NCBI GenBank assembly: GCA_903929485.1
Contig: CAIYUY010000136.1
Span: forward strand, 1 to 43,954
Length of the DNA: 43,954 nt
Source of the DNA: an uncultured Desulfuromonadales bacterium
GTDB taxonomy: Bacteria > Desulfobacterota > Desulfuromonadia > Geobacterales > CAIOGM01
Reading direction: 5' to 3'
Shown: piece by piece, positions 8,208-15,537 of the stretch
Layout of the letters: every line of letters begins with the position of its first letter
How positions within the stretch are numbered: position 1 is the first letter of the stretch
The notes under the pieces: generated by a model
Databases searched by the model: none
What the model was told of the DNA's origin: nothing
The model's input: the letters and a program-made list of their open reading frames with translations, nothing else
Translations under genes and position numbers: made by a program

Positions 8208-9514
8208 ACACCAAACATCTTAACCCGTGGTTCGGTGTAGTGCCTATTCATTGGCAAAATGGACAGCTCAAACGCTTCTATTCCGTGCGCTTGGGGAAAA
8301 TGCTGCAACCAAATCCTTCAAACCCACAAGATGAGCTTGTACATTACGTGAGGGCTGCAAACATTACGTGGGCAGGCCCTGATATTTCCGACATTAAGAT
8401 GATGTGGGCGTCTTCTTCAGAAATAGACAATAATCAACTTGAAGCAGGTGACCTTCTTGTAAGTGAAGGTGGCGATGTTGGCCGTTCTTGTCTATGGAGT
8501 GTTGAAATTCCTCGCTGTATTTTTCAAAACGCGATTAACCGAATTCGACCACGTAATGAGAATTCTACAAAATTCCTTCGATATGTAATGGAGGCAGTTA
8601 AGGGCTCTGGCTGGATAGACACTATTTGCAATAAGGCCACCATTGCGCATTTTACTGCGGAAAAGACCAATGAATTAGATATACCTATTCCAACACCTTT
8701 TCACCAACGCGGCATCGCCGCCTACCTGGACGAACAAACCGCGAAGATCGACCATCTCATGGCGCTCAGACGGCGGCAGATGGAACTGTTGAAGGAACAA
8801 CGCGCCGCCGCCATTCAGCAGGCCGTCACCCGTGGCCTCAACCCCAACGCCCCCATGAAAGACTCTGGTGTTTCCTGGCTGGGGGAGATCCCAGCGCATT
8901 GGAAGGTTAAGAGACTTAGATACCTTGTTGAAAAAGGTCTAGTCAATGGGCTGTTTAAAAAAAGCGAACAATTTGGTTCAGGAGCCAAGTTAGTAAACGT
9001 ATTTGATATTTACAGAGATGACTTCATTGTTGATATTGAAAGTTTGGATAGCGTTGAGGTAAGCGAATCTGAAAAAAAACAATTTTCGGTAGAACAAGGA
9101 GATTTATTTTTTGTGCGTTCTTCACTTAAAGCTAGTGGAATTGCACGAGCTGCCTGTATGGGCGCAGTAACCGAGCCTACCGTATTCGAATGTCATTTAG
9201 TAAAATCACGGCCAAAAAAGACAATTATCAATCCGTTGTTTTTATCATTTTTTTTGAATTCAGACCTTTCGAGAAATCGTCTTGTTTCACTTGCAAAGAC
9301 GACTACAATGACGACTATTGAGCAGATGAAACTGGCCGACATTGAAATCCCTCTATTGCCCTTAATCGAGCAAAAATCAATTTTAGATTTTATTTACAAT
9401 GAAAATGCAAAAATCGAAGGACTTCATGCTTCCTACGCCTGCCAACTAACCATCCTCGCCGAATACCGCGCCGCACTTATTCATGAATGCGTTACCGGGC
9501 AACGACAGGTGTGA
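8204..9514 (+). CDS. hsdS: Type I restriction-modification system specificity subunit
   Basis: DNA-recognition subunit of 436 residues that sets the target sequence for both methylation and restriction. Two target-recognition domains (about residues 10-165 and 230-400) are each followed by a conserved helical spacer; the central one, containing AAYLDEQTAKIDHLMALRR and KEQRAAAIQQAVTRGL, is clear, and WLGEIPAHWKVKRL opens the second half. The two recognition domains are AT-rich (8230-8690 and 8930-9430) while the central spacer is GC-rich like hsdM, a mosaic that suggests recognition-domain exchange. The start overlaps hsdM as ATGA. hsdR does not follow directly: a toxin-antitoxin pair is inserted. 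Confidence 0.95.
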   Translation: MNTKHLNPWFGVVPIHWQNGQLKRFYSVRLGKMLQPNPSNPQDELVHYVRAANITWAGPDISDIKMMWASSSEIDNNQLEAGDLLVSEGGDVGRSCLWSVEIPRCIFQNAINRIRPRNENSTKFLRYVMEAVKGSGWIDTICNKATIAHFTAEKTNELDIPIPTPFHQRGIAAYLDEQTAKIDHLMALRRRQMELLKEQRAAAIQQAVTRGLNPNAPMKDSGVSWLGEIPAHWKVKRLRYLVEKGLVNGLFKKSEQFGSGAKLVNVFDIYRDDFIVDIESLDSVEVSESEKKQFSVEQGDLFFVRSSLKASGIARAACMGAVTEPTVFECHLVKSRPKKTIINPLFLSFFLNSDLSRNRLVSLAKTTTMTTIEQMKLADIEIPLLPLIEQKSILDFIYNENAKIEGLHASYACQLTILAEYRAALIHECVTGQRQV

Positions 9515-9537
9515 AGGTTTATGCTTCCGTAAATTCT

Positions 9538-9579
9538 GTCATTGCGAGCGAAGCGAAGCAATCCAGGTCTCGCAATGAC
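9538..9579. repeat. Dispersed inverted repeat, short form (GTCATTGCGA family)
   Basis: A 42-base element opens with GTCATTGCGA and ends with the complement TCGCAATGAC, with GCGAAGCGAAGCAATCC between. A longer relative lies at 22515-22603. It would fold as a hairpin in RNA or DNA. It sits just after hsdS. Confidence 0.7.
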
Positions 9580-9661
9580 TTTTTGTGAGAGAAATTGCAA
9601 AGGAATCGTCTCCGCTTATGAGGCGTTTTGTCTTGATCTCTTTTGTTTGTTATGGCAAATT

Positions 9662-9678
9662 GTAATTACTGTAATTAC
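9662..9678. promoter_or_regulatory. Tandem palindrome, likely operator of the mazE/mazF pair
   Basis: Two perfect 8-base palindromes GTAATTAC (9662-9669 and 9671-9678) are separated by one T, so their centres are nine bases apart. They lie 35 bases before the antitoxin start. Type II antitoxins of the MazE/AbrB fold usually bind such repeats to repress their own operon. The assignment is by position and symmetry only. Confidence 0.5.
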
Positions 9679-9712
9679 CAAAAACTGCCCATATGAGGCC
9701 ATAGGCGCCGCC

Positions 9713-9985
9713 ATGGAAAAAGCATTACGCTCCAGGGATATCAAGATTGTGCATATAGGCAACTCTTTGGGTGTTCGTTTACCCAAAAGCCTGTTGCAAA
9801 AATATGGATTCACCGACTCCCTCGTTTTGGAGGAAACCACTCAAGGCATCCTTCTCCGTAAGAAGCAGGACGACAAGCTTTCATTGGCTGACACGTACAA
9901 AGCCATGGCATGTGACGGTGAAGAGTGGAACGAGTATGACCAGACTCTGCTTGATGGAATAGAAGATGGTGACTTTGACACCTAA
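9713..9985 (+). CDS. mazE: Antitoxin, MazE/AbrB-fold (PemI-like)
   Basis: Predicted antitoxin of 90 residues. The N-terminal swapped-hairpin DNA-binding domain is recognisable in IVHIGNSLGVRLPKSLLQKYG (about residues 12-32), the classical MazE/AbrB pattern. The C-terminal 40 residues are strongly acidic (EEWNEYDQTLLDGIEDGDFD), as expected for the tail that wraps around the toxin. The ATG at 9713 is preferred because MEKALRSRDIKIVHIGNSLG matches the usual length before the fold; an upstream extension is possible in frame but would run through the tandem palindrome. The gene overlaps the toxin gene by 20 bases and sits between hsdS and hsdR. Confidence 0.9.
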   Translation: MEKALRSRDIKIVHIGNSLGVRLPKSLLQKYGFTDSLVLEETTQGILLRKKQDDKLSLADTYKAMACDGEEWNEYDQTLLDGIEDGDFDT

Positions 9986-10301
9986 ACGATACGAAATATA
10001 TTTTGCGGACCTGAATCCTACCCTTGGCGGAGAAATCTGTAAAATTCGGCCTGTCGTTATTATTAGCGATGATGCTATGAATACATATTTGGAAACCGTT
10101 GTGGTCTGTCCGCTGACTTCAAAAATTCACCCGACTTGGAGAACACGCCTTCAGATTGATTGTGCCGGCAAACAAGCCGAAATTGCCGTCGATCAGATAA
10201 GAACTATAAGTAAAATAAGGCTGAAGAAGAAAATTGCTCAATTGCCGGGTGACGAATCCTCTCAACTGCGTCGTATTATTACTGAAATGTATGGAGAATA
10301 G
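9966..10301 (+). CDS. mazF: Toxin, MazF/PemK-type mRNA interferase
   Basis: Predicted endoribonuclease toxin of 111 residues, normal for MazF/PemK. Characteristic segments are YEIYFADLNPTLGGEICKIRPVVIIS near the N-terminus (the beta1-beta2 region with the catalytic Arg in RPV), VVVCPLTSK in the centre, and DQIRTISKIRL towards the end, carrying the conserved Asp-Gln-Arg. All expected elements are present, so it should be active. The start overlaps the end of the antitoxin gene by 20 bases, and AGAAG lies just upstream. The hsdR start follows 26 bases after the stop, so toxin and nuclease may share one message. Confidence 0.93.
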   Translation: MVTLTPKRYEIYFADLNPTLGGEICKIRPVVIISDDAMNTYLETVVVCPLTSKIHPTWRTRLQIDCAGKQAEIAVDQIRTISKIRLKKKIAQLPGDESSQLRRIITEMYGE

Positions 10302-10327
10302 ACATATCCCCCAGAGGGTAACCAACA

Positions 10328-13300
10328 ATGACCGAACGCCTTGACACCAGTATCATCTCGGAGAAGTCCGCCGAAGAGGGAATCGTCGCCGGCCTTTCTT
10401 CAAGTCCCTTTTACCGGGAGCGGCAAAACAGCGCGTTTGACGCCGCCACTCTGCTGGACGTGGCGGAGAGCGCCGCGTTCATCAAGGCGACCCAGCCCAA
10501 GGAGTGGGCCAAGCTGAGCAAACAGTTTCCCGGTGAAGAGGAAACCGCCCTGACCGGCCATCTTACGACCCTCGTCCAAAAACGGGGCACCCTGGATGTT
10601 CTCCGAAATGGCATCTCCTTCAACGGCATCAACCTTCATCTTGCCTATTTCCGCCCGGCGGCCCAAGGCAATCCGAAACACCAGGCGTGCTACGAGGGAA
10701 ACCGCTTCAGCGTCATGCGTCAGCTCCACTTCTCCACCAAGACCCCCGACCAATCCGTTGATATCGTCCTCCTCCTGAACGGCCTCCCCATCGTCTCCCT
10801 GGAGCTGAAGAATCACTTCACCGGTCAAAACGTGCAACATGCCATGGCACAGTATCGACGGCGCGACCGGAATGAACAATTCTGGAAGCGCTGTCTGGTT
10901 CATTTCGCCCTGGATGACGACGCGGTCTACATGACGACCAAGATCGACGGTAAGGAGACGGCCTTTCTCCCCTTTAACCGGGACACCCACAATCCGATCA
11001 TCTACGAGCGGTTCGCCTCGTCCTACCTTTGGGACGACTTCAGAGAGGATGGCGAGATCAGGACCGGTATTCTGCAGGCCGATTCACTGCTCCTCCTGAT
11101 TCAGAATTACCTGCACCTGGAACGGCATGAGAAGAGCGGCAAGGAGAAGATGATTTTCCCCCGCTTCCATCAACTCATGGCGGTGCGCAAGCTGCTGGCC
11201 CACGCCAAGGCCAACGGTAGCGGTCACGATTACCTGATCCAACACAGCGCCGGTTCGGGTAAGAGTAACAGCATCGCCTGGCTGGCTCACCAACTGGCCA
11301 ACCTCTGCGGCGCCGACAATCAGCTTGTGTTCGATAGCATCATCGTCATCACCGACCGCCGGTTGCTGGATCGGCAGTTGCAGGAGACCATCAAGCAGTT
11401 CGAAAAAATCAACGGGACTGTCAGGAAGATCGACCGCAATACCCGGCAGCTGGTGGCGGCTCTGGAGCGTGGCGACAAAATTATCATCACCACCTTGCAG
11501 AAGTTCGGCTTTATCGGCGAGATCGCCAAGCTGCCGGGCAAACGGTTTGCTCTCGTGGTTGACGAGGCCCATAGCTCCCAGACCGGCGAGAACGTGAAGG
11601 ATCTCAAGCTGGTGTTGACCAGCGACGAGGATTTGAGAAAGGCGCTGGAACGCGATGATGAAGAGCCCGGTGATCCTCTGGAAGATGAGTTGGAGAAAAT
11701 CCAGAAGGCCCGCCAGAAACTCCCCCACATCTCGTTCTTCGCCTTCACCGCCACCCCCAAGGATAAGACCCTCAGGTTGTTCGGCGCTTCCGACCCGTCG
11801 GTGAAAAATCGGTATCTCCCCTTCCACCAGTACACCATGCGCCAAGCCATTGCCGAAGGGTTCATTCTGGACGTGCTGGCAAGCTACACCACCTACAAAA
11901 CCTACTTCGAATTAATCGAAAACGAAAAGGCCGAGGGGGAGAGGGAGGTGGAGAAGCTGAAGGCGCGGCGGCTGATGTTGCAGTACGTCGATCAGCATGA
12001 GTTCGCCATCAAACGTAAGGCCCACATTATCGTTGACCATTTCACCCGCAAGAGCGCCCACAAAATTGCGGGGCAGGCCAAGGCGATGGTGGTGACCCAT
12101 TCCCGCGCCCATGCCGTGCTGTACAAGCAGATGTTGGACGAAGTGCTGCGGGAGCAGCAACTCCCCTACGGGGTGCTGGTGGCGTTTTCCGGCACGGTGA
12201 CCATCAACGACAAGAAGTACACCGAGGAAAACATGAACCCGCCCGGCGCCGGAGAGATCGCCGAGGCCTTCAAAAATCCCGTTCAGCGGTTGCTCGTGGT
12301 GGCCAACAAATTTCAGACAGGATTCGACCAGCCGCTGCTGCATACCATGTACATGGACAAAAGATTGGGCGGGGTGGCCGCGGTGCAGACCTTGAGCCGC
12401 CTGAACCGTCCCTTTCTGGGGCTAAAACAGGACACCATGGTTCTTGATTTCGTCAACGACCAGGAAACAATCCGGGCATCATTCCAGGATTACTACCAGC
12501 GAACCGAACTGGAAGGGGCCATCGACCCGAACAAGCTGTACAACCTCAAGCACACCCTGGAGCAGATGCACGTCTTTACCCCGGAGGATGTTGAGCAGTT
12601 TATAAATCTGTTTATCGTGAAAAAAGTGACGTCCGACAAGCTGCAATCATTCTTCCAACGGATTGTCGAAACCGGTTACAACGAACTCGCCGCGCAACAT
12701 AAGGGGGAACGGGAGTACGAGAAACTGAAGGCGCAAGCTCAGGAAAAGTTTCGTAAAGAAACCGCCAGGTACGTGCGGCAGTACAGTTTCATCAGCCAGA
12801 TAATGACCTTTACGGACACGGCTTTGGAAAAATTCTACCTTTTTGCCAAGCTGCTCCTGCGGCAACTCCCCTATCAGAAACAGACCCTGCCGCTGGAAAT
12901 AATCGACATGATCGACATGGACAAGTACCGGGTGCAGGAAGAGCAGAATGGTTGTGTCACCCTGGAGGCTGAGGATGGCACGCTCAAACCGACGGATGAC
13001 GACGGCCACAGGGGAAAGCCGGAAGAGCAGGAAAAGATAAAGATCATCGTGCAAAAGCTGAATGAAGAGTACGGGATTGCCTTCGAGGAGGCGGACCGGG
13101 TGATACATGCCATTAAGGACAAACTGGAAGGTGACGAGTCATTACGCGCCGCCTTCACCACCGACAGTATCGAGCACCTGCGACGGGAGAAACTGAAAAA
13201 CAGCATTAACGAGGCATTCCTCGCCTCCGCCGACGAGTTCTTGAGTTTCATGACCAAGACCGAGACAGACCCCGCCTTCGGCAAGTTTTTCCTGTCGGAA

Positions 13301-13336
13301 ATGTTCCAGTGGTATACGGATGCGGTGAAGGATTAA
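10328..13336 (+). CDS. hsdR: Type I restriction-modification system restriction (motor/nuclease) subunit
   Basis: ATP-driven DNA translocase and endonuclease of 1002 residues, of normal length. The N-terminal PD-(D/E)xK nuclease is visible as D145 in SVDIVLLL and E159-x-K161 in VSLELK. The superfamily 2 helicase core follows: Walker A HSAGSGKS at 306-313, DEAH at 412-415, motif III FAFTATP near 475, and a C-terminal helical region for binding HsdM. No key residue is missing. AGAGGG lies about ten bases before the ATG. The gene ends six bases from the convergent Hsp70-like gene, and together with hsdM and hsdS makes an apparently complete system. Confidence 0.96.
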   Translation: MTERLDTSIISEKSAEEGIVAGLSSSPFYRERQNSAFDAATLLDVAESAAFIKATQPKEWAKLSKQFPGEEETALTGHLTTLVQKRGTLDVLRNGISFNGINLHLAYFRPAAQGNPKHQACYEGNRFSVMRQLHFSTKTPDQSVDIVLLLNGLPIVSLELKNHFTGQNVQHAMAQYRRRDRNEQFWKRCLVHFALDDDAVYMTTKIDGKETAFLPFNRDTHNPIIYERFASSYLWDDFREDGEIRTGILQADSLLLLIQNYLHLERHEKSGKEKMIFPRFHQLMAVRKLLAHAKANGSGHDYLIQHSAGSGKSNSIAWLAHQLANLCGADNQLVFDSIIVITDRRLLDRQLQETIKQFEKINGTVRKIDRNTRQLVAALERGDKIIITTLQKFGFIGEIAKLPGKRFALVVDEAHSSQTGENVKDLKLVLTSDEDLRKALERDDEEPGDPLEDELEKIQKARQKLPHISFFAFTATPKDKTLRLFGASDPSVKNRYLPFHQYTMRQAIAEGFILDVLASYTTYKTYFELIENEKAEGEREVEKLKARRLMLQYVDQHEFAIKRKAHIIVDHFTRKSAHKIAGQAKAMVVTHSRAHAVLYKQMLDEVLREQQLPYGVLVAFSGTVTINDKKYTEENMNPPGAGEIAEAFKNPVQRLLVVANKFQTGFDQPLLHTMYMDKRLGGVAAVQTLSRLNRPFLGLKQDTMVLDFVNDQETIRASFQDYYQRTELEGAIDPNKLYNLKHTLEQMHVFTPEDVEQFINLFIVKKVTSDKLQSFFQRIVETGYNELAAQHKGEREYEKLKAQAQEKFRKETARYVRQYSFISQIMTFTDTALEKFYLFAKLLLRQLPYQKQTLPLEIIDMIDMDKYRVQEEQNGCVTLEAEDGTLKPTDDDGHRGKPEEQEKIKIIVQKLNEEYGIAFEEADRVIHAIKDKLEGDESLRAAFTTDSIEHLRREKLKNSINEAFLASADEFLSFMTKTETDPAFGKFFLSEMFQWYTDAVKD

Positions 13337-13342
13337 TCCCCT

Positions 13343-14614
13343 TCAGACGAAAAGCGGAACGCTGGAGCCGAGACCATGGACGACGCTGGTGAAGGCATCC
13401 CTGTTCTCAAGTTTCTCCCGCCCGAAACGTTGTGCAAACAGATCCTGAATAAGGGGAATCCGTGAGGTTCCTCCGGTGAGAAAGACCGTATCCATCCCCG
13501 CCGGAGTTATTCCGGAGCGCCCGATGACTTCGTCGATGCACTCCGCGATGTTTTGAAAATTTCCCCCGTTGATCGTCTCGAATTCATCCTTGGTCAGTTC
13601 CTGGCTGATGAGCAGATCCCGCTCGGTGAACTCGATGGCGGTTCGCTCCATCCGGGAAAGCTCACACTTGGCTTTTTCAATGGCCTGAAAAAGGTAGAAA
13701 CCGTAATTGTCACTGATGATGTTTTCCAGCCGCTCCAGGGCCTGGCGGTCATCGGTGCTGTTTTTGATGACCCGGATCTGCTCCCTGGTGGTGCGTCCCC
13801 TCAGCATGGGGATACGGTGCCATTGGCAGAGGGTGTTGATGATGCTTCGAGGGAAGGTGACCCATTCATCCTTCCCCATGGTCTTGTAGCGGGCGTAACG
13901 CCCGAAATAGTGGGCGATCTTGTCCCACATGATTTGAGAGTCAAACTTGTCACCTGCCACATAAACCCCCCCCATGGCGAGGACGTCGCTGCGCCGGTCC
14001 GAGCGGCAAAAGGCTCCTCCTTTGACCCGTATGACCGAGAAGTCTGAAGTTCCACCGCCGAAATCACCGATGAAGACGATCCGCTCCTGACCCGGTTGCA
14101 ACGATTCCTCAAAAGCCAGCGCCGCGGCCACCGGCTCATACTGGAACCAGATATTCTTGAACCCCGCCTTGCGGGCAGCCCTCTCCAGCCGTTGTTGGGC
14201 CACGGCGTCCTTGGCGGCGTCCGTGGAGAATACCACCGGCCGTCCCAGAACCACGCTTTCCACGGGGCACCCCACATGGGCCTCCCCGCACTCTTTAAGT
14301 CTTTTGAGAATGATTGCCACCAGGTCATCGATGGAGTAACGCTTGCCGAACACCTCGGTGCTGTCGAAACTCGTATTGGGCAAAAAGGTCTTGATGGACT
14401 GCATGAAGCGTCCGGACGCCTCATCCCCCACATAATGGCGGATGGCCTCGCTCCCCGTATAGATCTCGTTATCCTCGCTGAAATAAAGCACCGAGCGCAT
14501 GAGTTCCTCGGGGCCTTCGCCGCCATCCACCGCAACCACCTCAACTGCGCCGTTTCGGTATACCGAAAGCGCGGAATTTGTCGTGCCGAAGTCAATACCG
14601 AATACGATCTGCAA
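13343..14614 (-). CDS. yegD: Hsp70/actin-fold ATPase without substrate-binding domain, YegD-like
   Basis: Protein of 423 residues with the Hsp70-type nucleotide-binding fold only. The phosphate-1 loop FGIDFGTTNSALSV (residues 4-17), the QYEPVAAALAFEE segment, the phosphate-2 loop GDFGGGTSDFSV and the adenosine motif FLTGGTSRIP are all present. There is no C-terminal peptide-binding domain, which places it with E. coli YegD and related predicted chaperones rather than DnaK. Its substrate is unknown. The ATG at 14614 has GGAG a short distance upstream on the minus strand (AAAGGAGTCTCTTTTTG precedes it). It converges on hsdR and is read away from the large intergenic region. Confidence 0.88.
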   Translation of the reverse strand: MQIVFGIDFGTTNSALSVYRNGAVEVVAVDGGEGPEELMRSVLYFSEDNEIYTGSEAIRHYVGDEASGRFMQSIKTFLPNTSFDSTEVFGKRYSIDDLVAIILKRLKECGEAHVGCPVESVVLGRPVVFSTDAAKDAVAQQRLERAARKAGFKNIWFQYEPVAAALAFEESLQPGQERIVFIGDFGGGTSDFSVIRVKGGAFCRSDRRSDVLAMGGVYVAGDKFDSQIMWDKIAHYFGRYARYKTMGKDEWVTFPRSIINTLCQWHRIPMLRGRTTREQIRVIKNSTDDRQALERLENIISDNYGFYLFQAIEKAKCELSRMERTAIEFTERDLLISQELTKDEFETINGGNFQNIAECIDEVIGRSGITPAGMDTVFLTGGTSRIPLIQDLFAQRFGREKLENRDAFTSVVHGLGSSVPLFV

Positions 14615-14680
14615 AAAGAGACTCCTTTACCAAAGGTTTTCTGTTTGTTGCCGTACCGCCGGCGCCTATGGCGGCAGTCG

Positions 14681-14748
14681 CTCCCGTAAGATAAAGCCAA
14701 GGGACTCAGCAGTGGCTGAATCCCTTGGCTTCGCACTCTTTCGGGGAG
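14681..14748 (+). other. Long imperfect hairpin, candidate structured RNA
   Basis: AAGCCAAGGGA (14694-14704) pairs perfectly with TCCCTTGGCTT (14721-14731), TCAGC pairs with GCTGA inside it, and CTCCC (14681-14685) can close the base with GGGAG (14744-14748). A terminator-like hairpin follows on the plus strand. It could be a small plus-strand RNA or, on the minus strand, the leader of the yegD-like gene. No known RNA family was recognised. Confidence 0.4.
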
Positions 14749-14760
14749 GTAATTATTTTG

Positions 14761-14795
14761 CCGACTTCCTGGTAAAGGGGAAGTCGGGCGTTTTT
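14761..14795 (+). terminator. Terminator-like hairpin with T-run
   Basis: CCGACTTCC (14761-14769) pairs with GGAAGTCGG (14779-14787) around a nine-base loop, and GCG then TTTTT follow (14791-14795). The T-run orients it to the plus strand, where the only element before it is the long hairpin at 14681-14748. Confidence 0.5.
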
Positions 14796-14982
14796 GCTTC
14801 AATGTCTAATGCGGTGTCAAGGTAACATCCCGCTGTGACGAAAGTCAATGGGGGAATCCTTCTCCTTGCCATGAAAGCAGCGGAGGCCGTAGGCCGGATG
14901 CCTGAAACTTTGCAGAGTACCCGGCATCTTCCTTCCGTGGTAACCGTTTTGGGGAGTTATCTCCTTTTCTCCCGGCGATAAC

Positions 14983-15017
14983 GTTGACAACCGTCTGAAA
15001 TCCGGCCGGTTGTCAAC
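14983..15017. repeat. Perfect 11-bp inverted repeat
   Basis: GTTGACAACCG (14983-14993) and its exact complement CGGTTGTCAAC (15007-15017) are separated by 13 bases. Spacing and length fit a dimeric protein site. Each arm contains TTGACA, but no -10 box lies at the right distance on either strand. Confidence 0.6.
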
Positions 15018-15108
15018 ATGTAACGTGAAAAGTGCAATTATTCAACATCTTGTTTTAGTTGTCCTTTTCGTAACAGTTCCATTACAGGAGAGTCATATGC
15101 ACAGTTTT

Positions 15109-15174
15109 TGTGGATAACTCTGTGGATAACTTCTGGAAAAGGTCATTAAGTGGTTAAACGGTGGTTGTGGATAG
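15109..15174. promoter_or_regulatory. Cluster of DnaA-box-like sites
   Basis: TGTGGATAA occurs at 15109-15117 and 15121-15129 (complement TTATCCACA, the strict DnaA box) and TGTGGATAG at 15166-15174. The first two are 12 bases apart and all have the same orientation. An AT-rich tract lies to the left. dnaA is not adjacent, so an origin cannot be asserted. Confidence 0.5.
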
Positions 15175-15322
15175 CGGATTGACTAGAATATAGGCAGCAG
15201 GTTTCGTCGCAGTTGCGGCAGGGGGATAGCATCATCGAACAGAGGAGCAGATGTTCGTTCCTACACCTTGCGGATAGAGGTTGGAGGGGTCGTAAAAACT
15301 TCCATCCGGATAAGCAATAAAA

Positions 15323-15353
15323 AATGGCTTAGCCGATTATCGGCCAAGCCATT
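15323..15353 (-). terminator. Bidirectional-looking terminator of tRNA-fMet
   Basis: AATGGCTT (15323-15330) pairs with AAGCCATT (15346-15353), with GCCGAT and ATCGGC inside. On the minus strand the stem is followed by TTTTTTATT, directly after the tRNA. A run of seven T also lies on the plus-strand side (15356-15362). Confidence 0.8.
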
Positions 15354-15361
15354 GATTTTTT

Positions 15362-15438
<77 letters not shown>

Positions 15439-15448
15439 TCACTCGACC

Positions 15449-15477
15449 TTTATACCGTATCCCCTTTATGGTGTCAA
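15449..15477 (-). promoter_or_regulatory. Strong promoter of tRNA-fMet
   Basis: On the minus strand TTGACA (15477-15472), exactly 17 bases and TATAAA (15454-15449) form a near-consensus promoter. The start point would fall about 5 bases before the mature tRNA 5' end at 15438. It is back to back with the miaB promoter. Confidence 0.88.
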
Positions 15478-15498
15478 CACTTTTTATCTAAAAGCGTG

Positions 15499-15527
15499 TT
15501 GACTTGCCGCGGGTAAATCCGTACTAT
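15499..15527 (+). promoter_or_regulatory. Promoter of miaB
   Basis: TTGACT (15499-15504), 17 bases and TACTAT (15522-15527) form a good sigma-70 promoter. The predicted start point near 15533-15535 leaves only about four untranslated bases before the miaB ATG at 15538. The -35 regions of this and the tRNA promoter form an inverted repeat, GTCAACAC and GTGTTGAC. Confidence 0.75.
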
Positions 15528-15537
15528 CCAAGAAACC

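Larger units (their letters stand above)
14615..15361. other. Large intergenic region with structured and DnaA-box-like sequences
   Basis: About 750 bases with no protein gene lie between the leftward yegD-like gene and tRNA-fMet. From left to right they hold a long imperfect hairpin and terminator-like hairpin (14681-14795), an 11-bp inverted repeat (14983-15017), an AT-rich stretch (about 15020-15105), three TGTGGATA(A/G) boxes (15109-15174) and the tRNA terminator (15323-15353). I saw nothing definite in 14800-14980 or 15180-15310. Confidence 0.6.

Noticed and set aside
14615-14800. Known riboswitch in the leader of the yegD-like gene
   Set aside because: GCCACTG and GAAAG-type words recall cobalamin and cyclic di-GMP aptamers, but the remaining conserved positions of either family are absent.
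15020-15180. Definite chromosomal origin
   Set aside because: Three boxes without dnaA, dnaN or a skew plot are not enough; kept as a DnaA-box cluster only.
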